A stretch of DNA of 64,000 nt, from contig NC_083381.1 of assembly GCF_031755915.1 (NCBI RefSeq), positions 2,988,501-3,052,500 on the forward strand, given 5' to 3'. A program made the translations under genes and the position numbers. Below the pieces are notes generated by a model. That model was not told the origin of the DNA, ran no database searches, and saw nothing but the letters and a program-made list of their open reading frames with translations. The DNA comes from Ziziphus jujuba. Lineage: Eukaryota > Streptophyta > Magnoliopsida > Rosales > Rhamnaceae. The number at the start of each line of letters is the position of its first letter. The first letter of the stretch is position 1. Shown here piece by piece: positions 21,519-32,922 of the stretch.

Positions 21519-22679
21519 TTTGGTATCAGAGCCAAATTTTGTTCAAGTTTGATCTATCTTTATTTGCTTTATTTGTTTTTATGTTATTTTGCAATTTTAG
21601 CATTAGGTTAAGGTTGCATCCATCCCACACACATTCTGCATCTTTAAAAAAAAAAAAAAATTCAGTCCTAGTTGAATTAAGATTTCATAGTTTTATCGTA
21701 TTTTTGTTTCCTAGTTTGTTGGTTGTCTTTTATCATTGTTCTTATTAACTTCGGTTTTTGTTGATTTTTCTTTGCTGTTTTAGTCTCAAATATTTGCATT
21801 CATATATTCAAAAAAAAAAAAAAAAAAAAAAAGAAGAAGAAGAAGGGTTTGCAGCAACATATATACCAAAAAAAAAAAAAAATTAAAAAAAAAAACTACA
21901 CTTTTGTTTTTTGATGGAGGTCACAGGTTTGGTAGATTTTTGGTGTGAAATTGCAATTTTTGGTGTTGATCTTTGCTATGCAGTTGTTTTATAATCTGTG
22001 AGTGAAAAAAAGAAAAAAAAAAAGAAGAAGAAAAAGCCGGATAAAAAAAAAATTTCAGTTTGTTGAATTTGGTGTTTGCTGGAAATTTCTTTGAACTGCT
22101 GCATTGTTGACTATTTGTTACATATTTGGAGTTTCTGAGGAATTATTTTTTCTATTGGATATTTGGATTTTGGGTGCTTAAATTATTTGGATTAAAATTA
22201 GACAAAGGAATTGATAAAAACTAGAATTACGAGAACAACAACTAACACTATTCTATACTTTTGTTCAATTTGATTCTTGTTCGTATTTGAATTTCTTTTT
22301 CTAGAATTTTATTCTTGAACTTGTAATCTATTACCATCTGGTCCAGTTCTTCAAAATTCCAAAGTTTTCTCATTAACTTGCTTTATTTTACCTAGAAAAG
22401 CCGAAAACTAGGTGTTGTTGAATTCTTTCGGTATTGCCTACTTTTTGCTACTGTTTTGTTGATAAGTTTAATTAAAACATACTTGCAATCTAATTTCTGT
22501 TTTGTTGGTGTTTTAATTATAACTTTGAGACAATTCATTGAGAGGAAAAAGACAAGAGAGTGTAAGCACAAAAGAGGGTTAAAAGCCGAAATTAGGGTGC
22601 AAACACGAGTGTCGAGTTCTTGTTTTGATTGAAACATGTGAGGGAGTGAATCTGGTGAGAATTTATTTTATTTTTGTAT

Positions 22680-22887
22680 TATTCATACTAACACGGCAGA
22701 TTCAAGGGTGAGAAGAGGAGTCCACCTTTGAGAATTAATGAAGAGGAGTCTGTAGGATTTAAAGGTGATTTCCGAGCTACGAGCAATGGTGAGCAAACAG
22801 ACATGAGGGCTATATTGGAGCAATTGCAGCGGATGAATGCCTGATTTGACAATATAGATCAAAGGATGGACATGATAGAAACATCGT
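22680..22887 (+). pseudogene. gag start remnant of the gypsy element
   Basis: The translation includes NGEQTDMRAILEQLQRMNA, a stop, then FDNIDQRMDMIET, resembling the coiled start of gypsy gag proteins. It breaks off at about 22888, where LTR-tail sequence begins. A/T-rich and poly(A)-rich leader sequence fills 21530-22680. Confidence 0.5.
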
Positions 22888-23037
22888 CTATTGTTGCGTC
22901 TTCCTTATATACCAAGGTTTCTAATCACAGGTTAATTAAGGGTCAAGGTGACCATTAGAACTTGAACATAATTAGATCCCGGCTAATATAATATGGGTTT
23001 AGGAGCAGGTCATCCTAAGTTCGCATCATTTGGTATC
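22888..23037 (+). repeat. Extra LTR 3' tail and primer-binding-site start inside the gypsy element
   Basis: The segment from TTGTTGCGTCTTC through CCAAGGTTTCTAATCACAGG to TTTGGTATCA matches the last ~130 bp of the element's own LTR (24280-24411) plus the first bases of the primer-binding site. It joins gag directly to the integrase end. Confidence 0.8.
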
Positions 23038-23251
23038 ACATGGGGATTGGGTTTGGTTACACTTGAGGAAGGAGAGGTTTCCCGAACAGCAGAAATCAAA
23101 ATTGATGTCGAGAGGCGATGGACCTTTTCAAGTTTTGGAGCGGATAAATGACAATGCTTACAAACTTGATTTACCGGGTGAGTATAATGTTAGTGCTACA
23201 TTCAATGTTTCTGATTTGTCTCCTTTCTCTGCAGGTGATGACTTTGATTGA
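23037..23251 (+). pseudogene. gypsy integrase C-terminal fragment
   Basis: Reads HGDWVWLHLRKERFPEQQKS, MSRGDGPFQVLERINDNAYK and YNVSATFNVSDLSPF, the classic C-terminal end of plant gypsy integrases. It is followed by a stop and the polypurine tract. The first in-frame codons come from the primer-binding-site junction, so there is no true start. Confidence 0.85.
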
Positions 23252-23279
23252 GGGCAAATCCTTTTCAAGAGGAGGCGAA

Positions 23280-24411
23280 TGATGAGAATCCGCCCGAGCC
23301 CACACAACCGACAACTCGTTAGGGTACCGACCCGATACGGATGAAGACTGGACCAATCACTAAAGCTCAAGCTAAGAGGTTTAGGGATCACCTTGCTGCA
23401 TTTATCCAGGGCATTATTCTTTCTTGAGAGGCCTTGTCTATTCCCAAAGAACCAAGACCTATTCTGAGCATACAAGTGGTGGAAGCCGGTATGGACCCGG
23501 GTAGCAGTTTTGGTACTTTTTAGGAGTTGGGACAGCATGAAATGGTTCCAAATCTTTATTGATTTAATTCATATGTATAATAAGTCATGGAATCAATTCA
23601 AGGCAGCTTCAAAGGCAAACAAACAGGTGGTGTTCGCATGGGTCCAAGATTTGTCGGGTTTTGCTGTATTTTGTGCTGACTTTACTGTATTGTGCTGAGT
23701 TGGCTTTTTCTCTTTCTTCAAAGCAAGGAAAATGTGTGGGACTTCATGGTCAGCTTATTTGGCATCCTACAAAGCATATCGAAGCTGATTTGGAGCTCAA
23801 ATTAGTCAAAGATTGGTCAAAGTCAACTTAGTCAAAAAGCTAGTATTTTAGTTTCCTAATTTGATTCTACTTTTTGTTTTAGGAAATTACCATTACTTTT
23901 TGGTTTTTATTTATCTATTTGCTGGAAAAATAAGTTTACGAAAGTTCTTATTTTATTATTTCCATTGTAAATTAATTATTTCTTAATCCAAAATAAATGA
24001 ATTAATTAATTAGAATTTAGATTTAGGAAAGTAGGAAATTCGGCCACTTTAGGAAAGGTTATTGTATGGCCAGTTTTTCTTATGTCTTCTAGGGTTTATT
24101 GTGTGACTTTTTCAGCCTATTTAAAGGCTTATTTTATCAATAATAATCAGTACATTATTCGTACAGGAAATTAATTTGTAAGATTGAATTCTCTTTTTTC
24201 ATTTGAACACCTAAAACACCATTAGAGAGTGAGTGTTTTAGTTTTGACTTATCAATAGGACTTCCATAACCTATTGTGGCGTCTTCACTATACCAAGGTT
24301 TCTAGTCACAAGTTGATTAGGGGTTAAAGTTTCCATTAAAACTTGAACTTAATTTTCGATCTGGGCTAATATAATACGGGTGTAGGAACAGGTCGTTCTA
24401 GGTTCGTATCA
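23280..24411 (+). repeat. 3' LTR of the gypsy element at 20386
   Basis: Matches 20386-21518 over its whole length with few differences, and ends TTCGTATCA next to the target duplication. Confidence 0.92.
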
Positions 24412-24416
24412 ACTTT

Positions 24417-24621
24417 ATAGAGTTAAATGATTAAGTGTTCGCTTTGAACAAAATTAACCTCCTAGAAATGATGTTTAGAATTAGATTCTCACCTTATAGA
24501 GTGAATCTAGTCCTCTCTATAGGAAAACCATATTTGTGTGTGTGTGTGTGTGTGTGAAAGACATTCAACATTAGATTCTCACCTTATGGAGTGAACTTGG
24601 TCCTCTTTATAGGAAAACCAT

Positions 24622-24667
<46 letters not shown>

Positions 24668-24757
24668 CAAATGTTCAGCATTAGATTCTCACCTTATGGA
24701 GTGAACCTAGCCCTCTCTATAGGAAAACCGTATATATTTGTATGTGTGTATGTGTGA
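24417..24757 (+). repeat. Three tandem units of about 110 bp with GT microsatellites, copy 1
   Basis: Each unit carries TTAGATTCTCACCTTATGGA, then a TAGGAAAACC box and a (GT)n tract. The longest tract is at about 24626-24665. The same array is at 51080-51402. The copia element is inserted at its 3' edge in both places. Confidence 0.85.
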
Positions 24758-25386
24758 TGTTAGGAAACCATGTATATATATATATAAGTATCTATAAAGT
24801 AAATATAAATATGAATATCTCTATTTATATTAATATATAAAATAAATAGAATAATTATACTGAGATAAAGAAAAGGACCTCACAGTTAGTCGCTAGAATT
24901 AAAATTTCTGAAAAGTTGATCTTTATATATTGATTGAGGCAAGAGTTAAACTTTCTTTCCTTAAGGCAATATCCGCATTGCTACGATGCTCACAGTTTTA
25001 CAATGATTGTCTGCAAAAATATAATGATCACTTCTTTGAATAGTAACACTTCAAATTTAAATAACAACAAATCGGACAAAGTTTTCAATTCTCTATATAC
25101 ACACACTTGTTAATTGTTTTCAGTGCCTTCAACTATAATCCTATATGGTATTGATAAACTTAAGAAGGATATCAATAAGAGATATAATGATTCAGAAGAA
25201 GATATAACAGAAAGAAATAATGTTTCAAGGGAATACACACTGATTGGGAAAAGACACATTGATTGGAATATACACAGCATATGGGAAACATTACAACTAT
25301 TAGTAATGAAATGACGTAAGTTGTAACTTTCTATCAACAGTCATAATGTTCCAAAAATAATTTTTATTCATTATAAAATCCTAACA
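24758..25386 (-). repeat. 3' LTR of copia copy 1
   Basis: Matches 32261-32917 throughout and ends CCTAACA. ORFs inside (25110-25337 and the overlapping plus-strand one) are shadows. Confidence 0.88.
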
Positions 25387-26049
25387 ATTCCCACATGAAT
25401 AAAAATTAACACACTTAGAGAAAATTAACTTGGAAAGTAATTGCTTTAGGAAAGATAGTTTTTGGCTTTGAATCTTCCTTAGTGATAAATTACCGGATTT
25501 ACAGCTAATAAGTGAACATGATGTCTTAAAATTTTAGCCATTGTTGTAAACCAAAACAATAGAATTCACATAATCACTCTCCTAAACATTGTTGGTTCTT
25601 TTGGTTGTAATCATTTTGGCCCTAAACATTCCTGATTTTTCATGAGTGCTCTAGGGGATTCCAGCTGGTAAAGATTTTACACTCCTATAGGTGACTTCCT
25701 GTTAAAAGTTTCCTATAAAACCCCATTTGAATTTTGAAATTATTGGAGTCATTAAAAGCAATGCTTATCCTAACACACATTACATGCCACACTGATTATC
25801 ATAGAAACAGATAGAACTATATAACTCTTAGTGTTTTTGTAAAGTCAGTCGAGATTCAATTGTCCCTTTGAACTTAAATCTTAGGATCTCTAGTTAACTA
25901 GGTAGAGTTGCCATCAAGACAACTCTAAATTAATGGTTTTAATCTCATTCCCCTCGATAAATAGTAAACTTGCTCTCTTGTTAAACCTTTAGTATGTGGA
26001 TCTATAAGATTATCCTTAGATTTCATATAATTTATACTTATTATTCCAT

Positions 26050-27420
26050 TTAAAAGCAATTATTTTATAGTATTATGTCTTTGACATATATGTCGAGATT
26101 GATCATTATAATTTTGGCTTTGTGCCTTTCCAATAGCAGATTGATTGTCACATTGTATGCAAATAGCAAGTAAAGGCTTTGACCATCTTAGAGTATCCTC
26201 TAGGAAATGTCAAAGCCATTCTGCTTCTTCTCTAGCTTTATTTAAAGTAATAAATTTAGATTCCACTATGGACTTTGCAATACAAATTTGCTTTCGAAGA
26301 TTTCTAAGTTACTGCTGCATCTCCAAGCATAAAAACATATCCACTTGTGGATCTTGAATCATTTGAGTTAGATATCCAATTATCATAATTGTATCTCTCA
26401 AGTATAGTAAGATATCTTGTATAATATAATCCATAATTTATGGCATATCTTATATATCTAATAACTCTAATTATGACTGTCCAGTAATCTTTACTTGGAT
26501 TACTTGTGTACTTACTCAATTTGCTAACCGAGTAAGCTGTATCTGAACTTGTATAACTCATAATGTACATTAGACTACTAATGATTGGAGAATATTCCAA
26601 TTGTGATACACCACTCTCATGATTTTTATATAATGGAAAGTTTTGGCCTATTGGTGTTTATGAAATATGGTCATTGTCTTTGTCAAATATATTAAGCAAC
26701 TTTTCAATATAATGCTTTTGAGACATAATAAAACTATTTTGTGTTATAGAATTTAATTCCCCGAATAACATCTGATAATACCCAAATCTTCCATCTCAAA
26801 TCTACTAATCAAAATTTTCTTATTAGCTTGAAGTATTTCTTTAGTGCTACCAATGATGAATATATCATCTACATAAATACATACAATGACAACCATATTT
26901 AGTGTCTTTGTCATAAAAACATTTATCACATTTATTTATTCTAAACCTGTTTGATTTCATTATATTGTCAAACTTTTTATGCCATTGTTTTGGACCTTGT
27001 TTTAAACTATATAATGATTTTACAAGTTTACAAACTTTTTTTTTATTTCTAGGAGCTACTAATCCTTCAGGTTGTTTCAAGTAAATCTCTTCATCTAATT
27101 TAGTATTTAAAAATGCTATTTTTACATCCATTTGATATATCTTTAAATTATTTAATGTAGCAATAGCAATTAACATTCGAACAGACATAATTCTTGTAAT
27201 TGGTGAATATGTATCAAAGAAATCTGTACTTTTTTTATTTCCTTGTAGCCCTTTGCCACTAATCTAACCTTATATTTATCAATTGATCCTTCAACTTTCA
27301 TCTTTGTTTTAAAGATTCACTTGCAACCTAATGGTATACTTCCAGGTGCAAGATCTACTAATTCCCATGTATGGTTTTGCATTATGGACTTAATTTCATT
27401 ATTAATTACTTTTTTCCAAT
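26050..27420 (-). pseudogene. copia RT and RNase H remnants, copy 1
   Basis: At 27188-26865: IYQMDVKIAFLNTKLDEEIY, PEGLVAPRN...VCKLVKSLYSLKQGPKQWH, the copia RT core up to the start of the YVDD region. At 26600-26304: SSLMYIMSYTSSDTAYSVSK LSKYTSNPS..HW, the RT/RNase H connection. RNase H itself (about 26360-26050) is in broken frames. Many stops are present. Confidence 0.88.
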
Positions 27421-27448
27421 AAGGAGCTTCGAATGTAAACATAGCTTC

Positions 27449-28386
27449 TGATACGAACCTAGGATGACCTGCTCCTAAACCCGTATTATATTAGTCCGGA
27501 TCTAATTATGTTTAAGTTCTAATGGTAACCTTGACCCCTAACCAACCTATGATTAGAAACCTTGGTATATAATGAAGACGCCACAATAGATGATGGAAGG
27601 CCTATTAATAAGTCAAACTAAAATACTCATTCATCAATGGTGTTTTAGGTGTTCAAAAGAACAAAGAGAATTCAATCTCACAAATAATTTTCTGTATAAA
27701 ATTCAAGCCTGATTTCTCATTGAAAATAAGCCTTTAATTAGGCTTTGAATGAATAAATTAAAACACTAAAAGGATTAGAAAATTTTGGCCAATATAGAAT
27801 CCAATTAGGAAATTGCCTAATTTCACATCTTTTCCTAGTCTAATTTAGATTAATTAGTTTCCTTATTTTGAATTGGGAATTACAATGAAAATAATAAAAT
27901 AATAACTTTTCCAAACTTATTTGCCCAGCAAATAAATAAATAAAAACCCAAAAAGTCAAACGCAAATTAGGAAACGAGTTGACTAGTTTGACAACCAAGC
28001 TGACTTATGTCTAATGTCCGAGCTAACTTATGTCTGCATGATGTTCGAACTAAGTTATGTCTGATGTTCGAAGCCCGAAGTCCGATGTTAGATGTTCGAT
28101 GTAAAATGTTCGATATATGATGTCCGAAGATAGATGTCCGATGTATGATGTTTGGTGACAGCTACCAGGGTCCATATCAACCTCCACCACTTGGATGTTT
28201 GAAACAGTCATTGTATCTTCAGGTATGGACAAGCCTTTTTAAGAATGAATTACTCCCTGGATAAAGGCAGCAAGATTATCCTTAAACCTCTTAGCTTCAG
28301 CCTTAGTGATCGGCCTGGTCTTCATCCGTATTGGATCAATACCCCAGCGGGTTGTCGGTTGTGTGAGCTCGAGCGAATTCTCATTA
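27449..28386 (-). mobile_element. Solo LTR of a gypsy element related to the one at 20386
   Basis: The reverse complement matches the 20386-type LTR at both ends (TGATACGAACC... at one end, the ACAACCGACAACCCGCTGGG segment at the other). Target duplication GCTTC at 27444-27448 and 28387-28391. The matching copia sequence in copy 2 near 54000 is uninterrupted. Internal sequence has been lost, as after LTR-LTR recombination. Confidence 0.87.
28005..28165 (+). repeat. Degenerate minisatellite in the solo LTR
   Basis: Repeats of 9-20 bp built on GATGTCCGA or GATGTTCGA are interspersed with AACTTATGTCT. The array is absent from the LTRs at 20386 and 23280. Confidence 0.7.
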
Positions 28387-28805
28387 GCTTCTCCAAAATT
28401 CTTTGGTTCAGTTTCTAGCATATAAGTCAAAAATTCTAAATCAAAAGATTTGAAATTTTCATTCTTTTACTGCATCTTGGCTCACTATCTATTTCCTCTT
28501 GATTTTCATTCTTATCATAAGTTCTTTTTAAAGAACTTGAATCATGTGCCATTTTACAAGGAAATACATCTTCATAAAATATATGCATTTCTAGATTTAA
28601 TAATTGTATTGACATGCATGTTAAAAATTTCAAATTTACACATAAGGAACCTATATTTATAATCTAAATCAATATCAAAATTTAGTATTAAATTTAAATT
28701 AATCAACCTTTTTATAGTAATATAACTAACATGTTCTAATCTACCATGCCAAATATTAGAAGACTTAATCAAATAAGCAATTGGATTTTCATTATTATTA
28801 TTATC
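28387..28805 (-). pseudogene. copia integrase/RT linker remnant, copy 1
   Basis: Minus-strand fragments read YRFLMCKFEIFNMHVNTIIK SRNAYI..., FPCKMAHDSSSLKRTYDKNE and LTYMLETEPKNFGEA, the linker between integrase and RT. The same sequence in copy 2 lies at 54254-53871. Confidence 0.8.
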
Positions 28806-30093
28806 AAGGATAAATACATTTCAGTACTTTCTATAATCACAAATATATTAATTGGAATATCTAAAATCAATTGTAATATACCGATATCCTATATTTTCAA
28901 AATCATTTTAAATTAGTCCAATTGGAGTTAATTTTAACATATTTTGTTAATGTGACCCCAAAAATAATTTTGTTTTTCTTTTCAAAATTTCATTTGTTTA
29001 TTTTGTAAGAGTAAAAGAAAAATAAAAAACACTTCAGTATCCTCTCAAATTACTAATTTCATTTTGAGTTCTTTGAAATCAACTTTTTTACAATGATAAA
29101 AAATACTAAATATTTAACAAAATCTAAGAGCCCAAAAAAAATATAAATGTTAAAAGGTTTTGAGAACACAATAAAAATACAAGATAGTAAAAAATTTTTG
29201 ACAGCCTCAAAAAAGTACCAAATACTCAGAAAAAATTTGAGAGTTCAAAAATATACTAGATGGTAAAAAGTTTTTTGAAAGCATGATAGAAAGTACTAGA
29301 TATTCAAAAAAAATTCCAAGTGCCAGATAAAAGTATCATACATTCAAACATTTAATATTTTTTTACCATATGATTTTTTAAGACTCTTTGATTTTTTTTA
29401 ACATCTAGTTTTTTCTTTCTTGGGTTCTCGAATTTTTTTTTTTAATATTTCATATTCTTTTTGAATACTCAGTTTTTTTTTTCTTCTTTTTAACGAGCTG
29501 AAAACTTTTTTTGGCTTTCAAAATTATTTGAACATCTGATACTTTTATCAAGCTCTCAGAATTTTTTTGAATATCTGATTTTTTTTTTAGTCATACTTTC
29601 AAACTTTTTTTTAGGGCTCTCAGATTTGTTTTTTTCAATATCTGGTATTTTTTCAAGGCAGTCAAATTTTTTTTTACTATATTGTATTTTTATCATGTTC
29701 TCAAAATTTTTTAGCATCTAGTTTTTATTTTAAGCTCTTAGATTTTGTTAAACATCTATTACCTTTTAATCAATGTGAGAAAATTGATTTTAGAGACTCC
29801 AAAATGAATTTAGTGATTTTAAAGGGTATGAAAGTGTCTTTTCCTTTTTTTGTGTTTACTCCTATAGAATAAACAAATGAAATTTTGAAAAAGGAAAAAA
29901 AAAGAAAGTCATTTTTGGGGGGTCACATGAGGCACACGTGATCCCAAATTAATAGAATCTGTTAAAATTAATCCAATTAAACCAATTTAAAATAATTTTA
30001 AAAATATAGGATATTAGTATATTACAATTGATTTTAGAAATTCCAATTGAAACGTTTGTGATTATACAAGGTACTAGAGTACGTTTATCCCTT
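28806..30093. mobile_element. 1.3-kb foldback (palindromic) element, copy 1
   Basis: The two halves are imperfect reverse complements. The left end reads AAGGATAAATACATTTCAGT... and the right end, reverse-complemented, AAGGGATAAACGTACTCTAG. CACGTG-like and GGGGTCAC motifs face each other further in, and the centre is T/A-rich with repeated AAATTTTT and CTAGAT modules. It codes for nothing. The same element lies at 55057-56369 in the other copia copy. I did not find a clear target duplication. A Mutator-type MITE/foldback is likely (inference). Confidence 0.8.
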
Positions 30094-30309
30094 GGAACTT
30101 TGACCCTCCATTGGAACTTTGATTTTCTAATTTCTTTTTCTTGTTCTTGTTGGTCTTATGCCCTTATGCCATTGTATTTGCCTTGCTTTCCGTCGGATTT
30201 CTACTTTTATTTTTAGAAATTCCATTATCTTCTTCTATTCTCAATCTCATAATTAAGTTCTCAAGCCCATCTCTTTACGTTTATGTTTTACATAATTTTT
30301 AAAATCCTT

Positions 30310-30830
30310 TCAAGATGGTGGCAATTTTTCAATCACCGCAGCCACTTGGAAAGACTCACCAATTTCCATTTTTTTAACATGGATTTCATGAAAAATGAGT
30401 TGGAGTTCTTGGACTTGATTTATTACACTCTTTGAATCAATCATTTTAAAATCCAAAATTTTACCAACGAATTTCTTTGTGCCTGCATCTTCCGTTTTAT
30501 ATTTTTTCTCCAAAGATTGTCATAAATTTTTTGCAGTTTTCACATTACTGTATACATTATACAGTATGTCAGTTAAACCATTGAGAATATAATTTTTACA
30601 TAGAAAGTCTGAATGCATTCATTGCTGTTATAGTTTGAGCATTGTTCTTATTCTCATTAAGAATGGGAGCAACTTTAGTAAGAAATTTGGCTAATTTCAA
30701 AGTAGTAAGATAAAATAATATTTCTTGTTGTTATTTTTTAAAAATCAGAACTACCAAAATTTTCAGATTTCTCAGCATGACCCAACGATATACGTAAAGT
30801 AATGACAGATAAAGATGCATTAGATGCCAT
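30310..30830 (-). pseudogene. copia gag remnant, copy 1
   Basis: Starts at ATG 30830 (MASNASLSVITLRISLGHAE...) and meets a stop after about 30 residues. Later pieces include KKYKTEDAGTKKFVGKILDF, then IDSKSVINQVQELQLIFHEI and GESFQVAAVIEKLPPS, the typical copia gag core. The hAT-like element's target duplication overlaps the ATG. Confidence 0.87.
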
Positions 30831-30836
30831 TTCAAT

Positions 30837-31521
30837 TAGACCTGGCAATTTGGATCATGACACGGCGACACGACTCGAAAACGACACGGAATAAATGGGT
30901 TTGAGTTTATTATAAATGGGTTCGGGTCATAATCGGGTCAACCCGTTTAACACGATTATTAATCGTGTCATTTTCGGGTTGACCTGTTTAACTCGAAATT
31001 GACCCGTTACAACCCATTTATTAAACGTGTCAGTTTCAACCCGACACGATTATATACCTATTACAACCCATTTAAATTTAATTTTAAATTAATATTTTAT
31101 CACAATATAATATTTAATAACTAAAAAATATTATAAATTAAAAATTTTATAAAAATAATTTTCTATTACTAATTTTTTAAAAACAAAAAATACATCTTTA
31201 ATAAAACAAAAACATAAAAATAAAAAAAATAAAAAAAAAAATTTGGGTTAATAGGTTAATTTTCGGGTTAACGGGTTAATAGGTTAGTTTTCGGGTTAAT
31301 AGGTCAATTTCAGGTTAACGGGTTAATAGGTCAACACGACCCGTTAAAATAATCGTGTTAAACGGGTCATGTCGTGTTGACCTGTTTATAAACAAGTCGG
31401 GTTAGTGTTTTAGGTACCTGACACGATTAATAAATGGGTCGTGTTCGGGTTAGGCATTTTTGACACGATTATTAAACGGGTTGACACGAACACGACCCAC
31501 CAACCCGAATTGCCAGGTATA
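30837..31521. mobile_element. hAT-like non-autonomous palindromic element
   Basis: 8-bp target duplication ATTTCAAT (30829-30836 and 31522-31529), with terminal inverted repeats TAGACCTGGCAATT and TATACCTGGCAATT. The arms carry ACACGA, CGGGTTAA and TAATAGGTTAAT motifs in both orientations, so the element can fold on itself. No ORF. The matching site in copia copy 2 (about 57110-57130) is empty. Confidence 0.9.
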
Positions 31522-32260
31522 ATTTCAATAGAAAAAAATATTAACAAATAATTACTCATTAAGCAATAATTAAACTAAATAAATAATTTTGTTTATAAAA
31601 CAAAATTAAAATATACAACAGTGTATAAATATATGTACAAATGTAAATATTTGATCAGTTTAAGATGCAAATATAAAATATTTAAATTCCACTATAATAC
31701 TTATTATAATATAAAGGATATACTTTATAAATAAAATACTTGGTAAATATGTGAAAGGAATATATACAATATATATGTGTGAATGAAATATATATAGCAT
31801 ATAATAAACACTGAACAAATAGATATTATATATTAAATATTTATATATAATCTATAATAAGCACAAATATATATTAAACATATATTAAATATTAATATAT
31901 AATATATATTAAATGTAATGTAATAACTACACAAGTACAAAATATATGTATCTATATATATATATATGTGCGCGCGGGTAAAACATAAAAAATAAAGAAA
32001 TAAACAAAATAAAAGAAGGACGGGTAAACCAGTGAAATGTAGGAGTTATAATAAGTATACAATTGTACGTATATTATTATATCAAATAATATATATATAT
32101 ATATATATAAATACCAAAGAAGTGATACAGAGGAGATTTATATATATAAATATGGATAAATTTTCTAAATTTTACAAAATAAATAAATGTATATAAACTT
32201 CACAAACGTGCAGAGATTATTTATCAAATCTAAATTATTGATGTTATAGTGTCTTAAGAT

Positions 32261-32917
32261 TGTTAGAAAATTAGTAAACCTAAAAGCCCAAACATATATA
32301 CATACAAGTATCTACAAAATAAACATAAATATGAATATCTCTATTTATATTAATATATAAAACAAATAGAATAATTATAATGAGATTAAACAAAAAAAAA
32401 AAAAAAACTCACAGATAGTTATTAGAATTAAAATTTCTAGAAAAGCGATTTTTATATATTGATCAAGGCAAGAATTGAATTCTCTTTCCTTAAGATACTA
32501 TTCACTTTGCTACAGTACTTACAGTTTTACAATAATTATCTCCCATGATATAACAATCAATTTTTTGAATAATGGCATTCCAAATTTAAAGAATAACAAA
32601 TCAAATAAAGTTTTCAACTCTCTCTGTACACATGCTTGTTAATTATTTTCAATGCCTTCAACAATAATTCCATATGGTATATAGAGACTTAAAAAGGATA
32701 TAAAAAAAAAGACATAATGATTCAGAAAAAGATATAACAGACAAACATAATGTTTCAAGGAAAGATATAATAATTGGAAAAAGAAACATTAATTGAAATA
32801 TAGACAGACACTTGAAAAACATTACAACTATTAGTAATGAAACGATATAAGTTGTAATTTTTTATCAAAATTCATGATGTTACGGAAATAATTTTTATTC
32901 ATCATAAATTTCTAACA
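32261..32917 (-). repeat. 5' LTR of copia copy 1
   Basis: TGTTAGAAAATTAG...TTTCTAACA, paired with 24758-25386 and followed by target duplication TGTAA (32918-32922). Confidence 0.88.
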
Positions 32918-32922
32918 TGTAA

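Larger units (their letters stand above)
20386..24411 (+). mobile_element. Internally deleted and rearranged Ty3/gypsy element
   Basis: Bounded by a perfect 5-bp target duplication, ACTTT (20381-20385 and 24412-24416). The duplicate segment at 51070-51085 keeps the empty site. LTRs are 20386-21518 and 23280-24411 (about 1.13 kb each, TGATG...GTATCA). The primer-binding site TGGTATCAGAGCC starts at 21521, and the purine tract AAGAGGAGGCGAA abuts the right LTR. The 1.76-kb interior has a gag start, a second LTR tail plus partial primer-binding site, and then the integrase C-terminus. No PR, RT or RNase H remains. The close match of its LTRs suggests a fairly young insertion. Confidence 0.92.
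24758..32917 (-). mobile_element. Decayed Ty1/copia element, copy 1
   Basis: LTRs at 24758-25386 (3' LTR in its own sense) and 32261-32917 (5' LTR) have TGTTAG...CTAACA ends. Target duplication TGTGA/TGTAA; copy 2 keeps TGTAA on both sides. Reading leftward: gag (about 30830-30310), part of integrase/linker (28800-28400), RT (27400-26860) and RNase H (26600-26050), all interrupted by stops. Three later insertions lie inside: a foldback at 28806-30093, a solo LTR at 27449-28386 and a hAT-like element at 30837-31521. About 650 bp of integrase present in copy 2 (54266-54908) is missing here. A purine-rich CATGTGGGAAT abuts the 3' LTR. I see no initiator-Met primer-binding site next to the 5' LTR. 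Confidence 0.9.

Noticed and set aside
31230..31500. An interstitial telomere array
   Set aside because: The GGGTTAA-like motifs are irregular, occur in both orientations and lie within a hAT-like palindrome; they are not TTTAGGG repeats.
32240..32260. Initiator-Met primer-binding site next to the copia 5' LTR
   Set aside because: The adjacent bases do not match it in either copy; the true site is decayed, deleted or for another tRNA.
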